Positions 55,966 to 64,000 of a stretch of 64,000 bases of DNA are shown piece by piece. Within the stretch, counting starts at the first letter, position 1, and every line of letters begins with the position of its first letter. Origin of the DNA: Cryptomeria japonica (lineage: Eukaryota > Streptophyta > Pinopsida > Cupressales > Cupressaceae). Below the pieces are notes generated by a model that worked only from the letters and a program-made list of their open reading frames with translations, did no database searches and was not told the origin of the DNA. Position numbers and translations under genes: made by a program. Location of the stretch: contig NC_081407.1 of assembly GCF_030272615.1 (NCBI RefSeq), forward strand, positions 136,902,897-136,966,896. The letters are read 5' to 3'.

Positions 55966-57674
55966 CCATGGTTGGAAGTCTAAAGTCATCACCTTGTCTC
56001 ACTTTTTCTGAAAGTGACAACTCTTCCTTCCAACAACCTCATAATGCCTCACTCCACATCAAAGGATTTATTAACCAGCATAGGATCAAGCGAGTCTTGA
56101 TAGATAATGGAGCAGGCCTGAATATTTGCACACTGCAATTGGTCACAGCATTGGGATATGCAGTCGAATCAGTGGATCCTCGTCAAAAGATCACAATCAA
56201 AGCCTATGACGATGCAGAGAATTCATCCAAAGGAGCTGTGGTACTACCAATCCGAGTAGGCCCCGTGGTAAAGCACATCATTTGTCAGGTTCTGGACCTC
56301 CCTCTGCCATACAATCTATTGTTAGGAAGACCTTGGATACATGCCATGCAAGCCGTTCCATCTACCTACCATCAATGTATCAAGTTCCCACATAACGGTG
56401 TAGAGATCACAATTCTGGGTGATGCAAATCCCTTTGCATATTGCCATAATATCAACCATCAACCAGAGATTACCATTCCTAATAATAGAGAAGCCATTTC
56501 CTCCACATCATATATAAGTGCCACCTCTCTTGCCTGCTCGAACACCACTATACCAAAGCAAGAAAAGCTTAAAATGAAAATAGCAGAGGAAGGTCCCGGG
56601 GAATACAACTTGAGTCAACTCTTTTGTGTGGGACAAATGCCCACTTCTCCTAGAACTCATGGTAAACCACAGCAGGTACTTCAGCAACCACTAAACATAC
56701 CAGCATGTGCTTTGACACCTTTCGTTCTTAGAAAGAGTCAAGAGGAAGAAACACAAGATGAGGACCTAGTGGAATGGATATATAAAGATCCCATCACCAC
56801 TAATAAACCATGAGTTACACTTCCTATAGAACAGTATGGCAAAGGTCTCCTCATTATGTAAAGAATGGGGTATGATGGTCAAAGTGCTTTGGGATATTGC
56901 AAACAAGGACAACATGAACCCCTACTGCCGAAATTCAAGCCCAAAGGTAATATAGGCCTCGGCTTTGAAAAAGAGATCTTTCCTAAACTCAAGTTTAAAG
57001 GAAAACCCAGCAAACCATTTTGTCCACCTACTGCAAAGCGGGCACCTTTCATAATCAAAGCACCCTCAAGCACCATCCCAACAGCCCCACTGAGGCTCAA
57101 AACCCCAACACAACTATCACCAATGCCACTCATCCCATCAAATGAACTCGTCATCTCATCAGTCGCACCATTAGTAGCAACAACTGTATCAGAACCCGCA
57201 GCAGCATCTATGGTACCAGCAGTTCCCGCAGAAGCCACTGAGTCAACACTGCCGATACTCCCTATAACAGATTCCTTGATCCCCCTCAATCGCCCTGCAG
57301 CACCGATCATTACAAAGGTACATCAACCAATCACACCTGTGGTATTTAACTCAAAGGACATCCCAGTATGGTATAGTAATCGGATGCTGTAAAGTGATTC
57401 AGAGACTGACTCACATGAGTGGGAATTTGATTCTGTACAGCTTAACACTTTAGATGAGGAAGACACATCACCACCTCCACCATGCAAAGATATCCCTGTT
57501 TACGGAGAAGCACAGATAAAGACCACTCGGGTTCCTGAGCTGGAAACGTCTTCCACAGACCCTACGTTTCATCCTACGCCTGATTCTGACAGGGAGAGTA
57601 CCATTAACAACCTTCACCATAATGTCTTAACCCTCACTGATACATCTAACACACTTAACCTACTCGATGAAGTA
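55966..57674 (+). pseudogene. pol: Element D aspartic protease and linker
   Basis: Protease: VLIDNGAGLNICTLQLVTAL (about 56095) has Asp-Asn-Gly in place of the usual Asp-Ser/Thr-Gly. LLGRPWIHAMQAV and CIKFPHNGVEITI follow. After a TGA at 56811, a glycine-rich RMGYDGQSALGYCKQG (56868) resembles a G-patch. A Pro/Ala/Thr-rich linker (57000-57390), a TAA at 57390 and an acidic stretch lead into RT. All in the same frame apart from the stops. Confidence 0.88.
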
Positions 57675-59014
57675 ATGCCCATTATCCACCCTGAACTCAT
57701 CGAATGGAACCAACCAAATCCCCCATGTCTTGACTTCTTCCAAAATGATGAGGCTATCATTGACTTTTTGGAATTAAGGGATAACCTACCAAGTGGGGAT
57801 CACAAAGCTGGATTTGCCATTGAACTTAATAGTGCAGCATACTTCGGGGCAGATGCCAAACCTTTCAGCTGCAAAAATATAACACTAAAACATGGATCTT
57901 CCAGTGAAAACCACACTGTGGCACTGTTTGATCCGACAAAAGTAAAAAGAAAGAGCGTATCCAATGGTGAAAACCTCTCTGAGGCGCCTGAGGATGAAGG
58001 GTTTGACATTCTCCCTACTAATGCACAACAGGAACGATCAATGATTCTCATCGAGGAAACCAAAGAATACAATGTGGGGACTCCTAAAAATCCTCATATC
58101 ATACATCTGGCATCTCTTCTCACTCCAGAGGAACAGCCTAAATTTATAGAGTTCTTCCAGAAGCGTCAGATCAACTTTGCATGGTCATATGCAGACATGC
58201 CTGGGCTTGATCCTGATTTAGTCATGCATCACCTCACCATCGCAGAAGGAGCCAAACCTGTCAAGCAGAAGCTTCGTAAGATGCATCCTCAAATTGCAGT
58301 ACTAGTCAAAACAGAACTCAAGAAACTCCTAGATGTTGGTTTCATTAGACCAATTGATTATGTAGAATGGATCTCCAATATTGTGCCAGTTGGCAAACCA
58401 AAAGGGGGCATCCGCATTTGTACTGACTTCAGAGATCTGAATAAGGCATGTCCTAAGGATGACTTCCCCTTACCAAATATCGACATCATAGTGGATCTGA
58501 CAGAAGGACATGCCATGCTTTCACTCATGGATGGCTTTTTAGGATACAATCAGATAAAGATCGCAGCAAAAGATCAACGTAAGACAGCCTTCACATGTTC
58601 ATGGGGCACATATTGCTGGAATGTAATGCCCTTTGGTCTAAAGAATGCAGGAGTGACCTATCAAAGAGAAATGACCGCCATCTTCCATGACATGATGCAT
58701 ACTATGATGGAAGATTATGTGGATGACTTACTAGCAAAATCACTCACCAGAGAAGGTCATTTGGACATATTAGAGAGAATCTTTGATAGACTGGAACAAT
58801 ATCATGTTCGACTCAACCCAAAGAAATGTGTCTTTGGAGTAACCTCCGGGAAGCTTCTAGGATACATTGTCTCAAGCAAAGGTATTGAGGTCGACCCAGC
58901 AAAGGTGAAAGCAATCATGGACATGCCACCTCCAAAGAATATCAGTCAGCTAAGGACACTACAAGGACGGCTTCAATCCATCCGAAGATTCATTGCACAA
59001 CTGGCTGATAAGTG
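57675..59014 (+). CDS. pol: Element D reverse transcriptase, interrupted by LTR K
   Basis: Open frame: MHHLTIAEGAKPVKQKLRKM, VEWISNIVPVGKPKGGIRIC, DFRDLNKACPKDDFPLPNID, a first catalytic Asp in SLMDGFLGYNQIKIA, MPFGLKNAGVTYQREM and the polymerase site DYVDDLLAKS (about 58711-58740). It ends LRTLQGRLQSIRRFIAQLADK at the LTR K insertion; the coding resumes at 62796 with HPFTHLL. All three catalytic Asp residues are kept. The apparent stop at 59042 belongs to the inserted LTR. Confidence 0.93.
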
Positions 59015-61524
59015 TGTGAGGTCTCACCTCGACTTAGTCTGACATTCAGTGGATTTTATAGTTAGACTATTATGGATACTTTATTTTGATGCTTTTTGAG
59101 ACTTAGAACTTATATGATTTCAGGATTTGGGATAACATTGCTATGATTTGATGATTTTACTTATATGCTTTTGTGATAGAACACTACATGATTGTTAGAT
59201 AAGATGATATTGCAATGATAGATGTCGTTATTGAATTTGCAGGACTTTACTCTGAATATAGAACTATGATGTATGTTTAGTTTATGTGAATTGGGATGAA
59301 ATTGCTTATGTGAATTTGCTTGATTAAAAGATGTATTCAATCTGTGCAGATGAAAATTGTATGCAAGTAATGATGTGCATTGTTATATTATTGAATTATA
59401 TTATATATGGATATTTGGAAGTACTAATGTGTAAATTGAGATGCGCAGGAAATTTACCATGTGACCATGGAAATTACGGAGAATCAAACCTAGACTTATG
59501 TATGTTCGTAAGCCAGGGTTTGTCTATTTGGAGAGACAACACCCCGTTTATGTTGTATTTTATTCGTAACAGTATATGCTGCATGAGTGTTAAGTGTTAT
59601 TTAAATTTATTGTGTAAAAACCACAAGAGACAATTTCATGTTGTATTTTTGTAAAAGTGTTTTATTTGTGTCACTTGACACATGTGTGGATTTAAATTTA
59701 CATGTTTTATTTTGTCTCTTGGTGGGAAAGTGTTTAATTATAGTTCTTCTTAAATAAAATAATGTGTTGTCATAAATACTTTGGGAATATAATATTTGGG
59801 GTGGTCAACTTATGTTTGACCCGAAAATAAACTTCAGAGGGGTTTAAAATGGGTTAAATGAACACCTAGGGGTAGTTTAATAGGGTTTCCTAAACCCCAT
59901 AAGGTATACCTAGGGGTTAGGGGTAATTTTAGGCAAGTTTCTACTTTATAATGATCTTTTTAACGTTTTAAAAATTGGCTTTTTTGAGTTGCGCGAAAAT
60001 TGAAGATTAGAAGTTTAAATCTAATTAAGATTTTTCCTTTTGGAATGGGAGTCTTTTTGCATTTTTGCTTTCTTTCCCTTTTAGTTTTGGAAACTTGTGG
60101 GAACTCAGAGAATGAGCTTCTTAAGCAAGATTTTTGGGAATTGAAGGGTAATCACCCACTCTCCATTTTTGGAGACGAGAAATTTTGAAAAGAAAAGAAT
60201 GTTATGGAATAGAAAAATTGATTAAGGGTAGAAGGAAAAAGATTCGTGGATTGGGCAGCTCTTCATCAAATATCATAATACCTTTGGGCAGATTAAGGTT
60301 GGTTTCAGTTAGTCATTATAATGTCTTCTTCTTGCTTATGTCTGGAAGTCTGTTGGTGTAAGAAATCTGTGCTTCTTGAATGTTTTTGTTGAAAAATATT
60401 TTGGTATTTTTGCATTATGATTTGTGTTGTGTTTTGGGAGTTTCCTCAAGACCTCTTTCTCTTGGGAGAGAAGAGGATCTTGTGGGTGGTAGCAGTGACA
60501 ACCCTCAAGTGAGAGACTCTCTTTTGAGAGCGATCACAAGGGATCTTTGTGTGACCCTTGCTGCATGGCCTGTTTGTGCAATGGGGGTCATAAGGAGGGA
60601 TATAAGGCTAGAATGTCTTTGGGGGGCATAAGGAATAAGGGGTTGAGATTCTTGATATAATTATTGTGCCATGAGGTGGCTTCTTGTTTATTTCATACTT
60701 GCAGTTCTCCTCAGGGTATTGGTCCACTACCACCCTTCGAAAAGATCATCACCAAAGTGTGGTGCTGTGAAGCCATGTTGGGAGTGTGTTTGAAAATCTG
60801 TATGCATTGCCTTCTATGTGTTTGCCTGTATGTTACCCGTCTAGGAATTGGTTCTCCAAGCTCGGGGGTGGCTACTAGCTAGCCTAGGCTAGGAGGTGAG
60901 CACTCCGTGGTCATATTTGTGTTTTCTATTATGCAGGAAAGTCAGGAGAAAGAGAATAGGAACTATGAAAAGACACAGAAGATTATTGTTGAAGATACTT
61001 AAATCCAGTTGCAAATATATGTTTATATTTGTTATAGAAGTATGCCTCTTTCATAGAAAAGAGAAGCAAATTGTAATTCTTGAAAATAGACTTGAGATTT
61101 ATTGTTGTAGCTAAGCAAAGAAACATCCTGTAAATATGCAGAATATCTTAGAGTTGTAAATGTTTGTTTTATTTCTACTTCTATTTGTGTTTCAGAAAAA
61201 GAAAAGCTTCTTTGAGTTGCATGTAAAAGCTTCTTTTGTATTATGGGAAAAAAATTAGTTTCAAATGAATTTTATCTATATTCTACTTGTTGAAAAGTAT
61301 GGGTTATTTTCCTGAAGAATTCTAAGTATAAAAAAAAAAAAGAGTGTTTTAAGTAATTGTTTTATTAGTGAAAAAATCAATGAATGTGTTTTATTCAGAA
61401 TAGAATGATGTATTTTAAGAAAAAGAAAAATGTGTTAGAATAAAAGTTTAGCAAAAAAATCTACTTCTATTTCTTTTATCAGCAATTAGAATAAATAAAT
61501 AAAAGAGCTTAAGTTTTATATCAA

Positions 61525-61628
<104 letters not shown>

Positions 61629-61906
61629 TTAAATGTTTATTTGTGTACATGTAATTTTGGATTTACATAATGTGTTTCCCATTGTTATGTTGTTTAAAAT
61701 TTTGTATGTAAATCTCATTTAAAAAATATATATATATATTTTTATATATTTTCACCCTTAAAACTTTTATATATATAAATTTATATAAATATAAATATAT
61801 ATATATAAATATATATACATATATATATATATTTATATATAATATATATTTTTTTTAAAAATAAATTAAAAAAAAAAAGAGGGGAAATTGGGTCCCACGC
61901 AGGCCC

Positions 61907-62074
61907 CACTGTGTGTACGCACAGTGAGGGCCGCGCAGCGCCCACTGTGTGCACACACAGTGCGGGCCGCTCGGCTCCCACTGTGTGGACACACAGTGGA
62001 TGGCCGCGGCCGCCACTGTGTGGCCACACAGTGGTGTGAGCCGCTAGCGGCGCCCACTGTGCGCCCACACAATG
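61907..62074. repeat. Array of five 20-bp palindromes, about 36-bp period
   Basis: Five 20-bp inverted repeats of the form CACTGTGTGnnCACACAGTG start at 61907, 61943, 61979, 62014 and 62055, so the period is 36, 36, 35 and 41 bp. They are separated by GC-rich spacers of 15-21 bp. Units 2 to 4 are perfect or almost perfect palindromes; units 1 and 5 carry two or three mismatches. The array is a GC-rich island in very AT-rich surroundings inside LTR K. The open frames across it are a by-product of the repeats. Confidence 0.92.
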
Positions 62075-62420
62075 GCGCCTCGGCCTTCCCTGTCGCCTTC
62101 ATCGAACCTACAGTGAAAATGGCCGCCGCCTTGGGGTTTCGGCCCTGTTAAAAAAATTCAGTGGTAAACAAAAAAAAAAAAGGCCCGGGTAGGGTTAGGG
62201 TTAAAGGAAATAAAATAATATGATAGTTTAAGAGTTGATAATATATTATAAAAAAAAAAAAAGAACCCTAATTAGGGTTGGGAAAATATTGTTTATTATT
62301 TTGGAAAGTTATTTTAGAAGAATTAAAGTTTATAAATATATGTAAATATATATATATATATCTATATATATATATATATATAACTCTGGTATATTTTGGA
62401 AAAAAAGTATTTAATTATAA

Positions 62421-62451
<31 letters not shown>

Positions 62452-62795
62452 ATTCTAGTTATAATTTGAAGTAATTAACAGAAATTTAAATATGGTTGTT
62501 TAGACTTGTTAGTCATTTTGGAGATTGAATTAATTTTCCTCTCCTATTCCTTTATCATGATGGATTTAATAAACTTAATGACTAGGTATCTCGTGGAGAT
62601 AGATTTTAAACCAATTAGTTTTCCGCAAATTGAATTAAACAAATTGTCGATGCTTGGTTCGTTTCAGAATTAGCTCGAATATAATTATGGGAATTTCATT
62701 AACGCTTGTCGTGTGAGCGAACTTGTTAATTAAATTAGTATTTAAAAAAAAAAAATCATTCCGTTTTTGCCCTAAATTTTGGGCATTACAAAGTG

Positions 62796-63282
62796 TCACC
62801 CATTTACACACCTGCTACACAAGAACATCCGCTTTCAGTGGGATGCCCGATGCCAGCAAGCATTTCAGACACTTAAAAACTATCTCATGAATCCACCATT
62901 GCTGATCCCACCAGATCCAAGTAGACCATTGTTACTCTATATCTCGGCAACAAGTACAACATTAGGTGTATTACTGGCACAACATAATGCAGAAGGAAAA
63001 GAGTGTGTTGTTTACTACATCTTTCACACACTGGTAGGCTATGAACTCAATTACACCCCTATTGAGCGAGCTTGCCTAGCAGTAATCTTAGCAGCCACTA
63101 AACTGAGGCACTATCTATTAACACACAATGTACAACTCATTGCAAAGATTGATCCACTCAAGTATTTACTCAGTAAAGCAGCATTGACAGGTCGCTTAGC
63201 CAAATGGGTGATGATTCTAAGTGAATTTGACATCGAGTATGTGGACCGTAAATCTATCAAAGGGCAGGTCATTGCAGATTAG
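62796..63282 (+). CDS. pol: Element D RNase H (first) after LTR K
   Basis: Continuation of element D pol: HPFTHLLHKNIRFQWDARCQ, the RT connection, then RNase H with LLLYISATSTTLGVLLAQ, ELNYTPIERACLAVILAA and LRHYLLTHNVQLI. The first catalytic Asp expected in LYISA (usually Y-x-A/D) is not kept, as is usual for the first RNase H of Tat elements. A TAG at 63280 probably replaces CAG in ADQLADAP. Confidence 0.9.
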
Positions 63283-64000
63283 TTGGCCGATGCACCACTC
63301 ATAGGTGATCATCCTCTCATTTCCAATTTTCCAGATGAAGAGATATTCATGATCACAACAACACAACCATGGAAACTATATTTTGATGGCTCATACACTA
63401 GGCATGGCTCGAGGGCAGGCATTCTGTTTATCAAACCTCAGGGTGATAGCATCCCGAAGTCTTACAGGCTCACATTTCCATGCACAAACAACATAGCAGA
63501 GTATGAGGCCTTGATCATAGGACTCAGGTTAGCTGTACAATGGAAATTACAAGAACTACAAGTATATGGCGATTCCCAACTAGTCATTCGACAAGCAACA
63601 GATGAATATCAGACCAAGGATGATAAAATCATGTCATATAAGCAAATGGTGGACACTCTAAAGACATCATTTACTACTATCACTTTTGAGCAGATACCAA
63701 GAGATCAGAATCGAGCTGCTGACGCTATGGCTACCATCGCATCTCTCCTAGATCTTCCACAGAATTCAACATGTTATGAGTTCTTGGTCGAACAGCTTTG
63801 GATCCCCGCTTATGATATCCCTGAATCCGAGATGATATGTCACCTTGTCGGTCCTAAATACCCATGGTATGGTGAGTTCTACACCTATCTTCGCGATCAT
63901 ACCCTTCCTCCCAACCAATCGAATAACCAACGAAAAACCTTCATTCGCCAAACTGCTCGATATACCATTATTACCGAAACCCTATACCGACGTGGTCTTG
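63283..64000 (+). CDS. pol: Element D second, archaeal-type RNase H and start of integrase (open at window end)
   Basis: Same frame as the preceding piece, open to the last base. It begins LADAPLIGDHPL and has the second RNase H typical of the Tat clade: WKLYFDGSYTRHGSRAGIL (catalytic Asp, about 63370), NNIAEYEALIIGLRLAV (Glu), VYGDSQLVIRQ (Asp) and NRAADAMATIAS (Asp). The order and all four acidic residues are intact. After a linker it reaches RQTARYTIITETLYRRGL, the lead-in to the integrase zinc region. Having two RNase H domains places D in the Tat lineage. Confidence 0.92.
   Translation, partial: MADAPLIGDHPLISNFPDEEIFMITTTQPWKLYFDGSYTRHGSRAGILFIKPQGDSIPKSYRLTFPCTNNIAEYEALIIGLRLAVQWKLQELQVYGDSQLVIRQATDEYQTKDDKIMSYKQMVDTLKTSFTTITFEQIPRDQNRAADAMATIASLLDLPQNSTCYEFLVEQLWIPAYDIPESEMICHLVGPKYPWYGEFYTYLRDHTLPPNQSNNQRKTFIRQTARYTIITETLYRRGL

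Noticed and set aside
60000-61114. Several short plus-strand frames, one with a hydrophobic segment
   Set aside because: They lie inside solo LTR K, have no recognisable domain and are of chance length.
61907-62074. CRISPR-like layout (20-bp palindromic repeats, short unique spacers)
   Set aside because: Spacers are 15-21 bp and GC-biased, there are no cas genes, and the context is a plant LTR retrotransposon.
61781-62151. Overlapping open frames rich in Val/His/Ser on both strands
   Set aside because: Produced by the palindrome array; all frames stay open because of the repeats.
62184-62206. Telomere-like GGGTTAGGGTTA
   Set aside because: Only about two units and not the usual plant TTTAGGG; similar chance strings occur near 43040.

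Overview
This window looks like intergenic DNA from a large plant genome. I find no host gene, rRNA or tRNA gene. Almost everything assignable is LTR retrotransposon sequence: old copies inserted into one another on both strands, carrying Ty1/copia and Ty3/gypsy protein signatures with plant-type primer binding sites. The slow-decay, deeply nested pattern fits a gymnosperm or another giant plant genome, but the sequence alone cannot prove which. Letters A to L below are my labels for individual elements.

Left part (1-10835). Positions 1-1560 hold diffuse repeats. Next comes the 3' end of a plus-strand Sirevirus-like copia (G), with a cluster of polypurine tracts and its LTR at 3128-4332. Two further LTR pieces follow (4643-5178, 5179 to about 7223). 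A 5'-truncated chromovirus (7383-9263) with RNase H, integrase and chromodomain comes after them, followed by its 3' region.

Middle (10836-33203). Copia B (minus) has its 5' LTR at 13330-14819 and a single-frame gag-pol at 10836-13255. It abuts the RNase H end of a second minus copia, A, which runs 33203 down to 14820. A carries two insertions. The first is a solo LTR (H, 14901-20276, TSD TACTC), which itself contains element I (15627-19821, TSD CTCAC). The second is a complete Ty3/gypsy element, J (21464-29007, TSD GTCTC), whose only ORF is gag-protease.

Right part (33204-64000). A minus-strand ORF of a Sirevirus-like element (E) is split into three pieces: 33204-34891, 41161-42439 and 44132-44411. 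The splits are made by element F (34892-41160) and solo LTR L (42440-44131). Copia C (44488-49478, plus) follows and is broken by a Tat-lineage Ty3/gypsy element, D (49479 to beyond the window). D has gag, protease, RT, RNase H and a second, archaeal-type RNase H. D is in turn split by a 3776-bp solo LTR, K (59015-62790, TSD AAGTG), which holds an array of 20-bp palindromes.

Most interesting point: E, F and I share a long ORF that sits where Sireviruses carry their env-like gene, just upstream of repeated polypurine tracts. It has a conserved N-terminal and middle region, a lysine-rich stretch and a coiled-coil C-terminus, with no membrane segment that I can see. F and I keep this ORF but have no pol. 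J likewise lacks pol but shares its primer binding site and gag motifs with D. The window therefore contains three pol-less elements of two superfamilies, probably dependent on partners such as D or intact Sireviruses.
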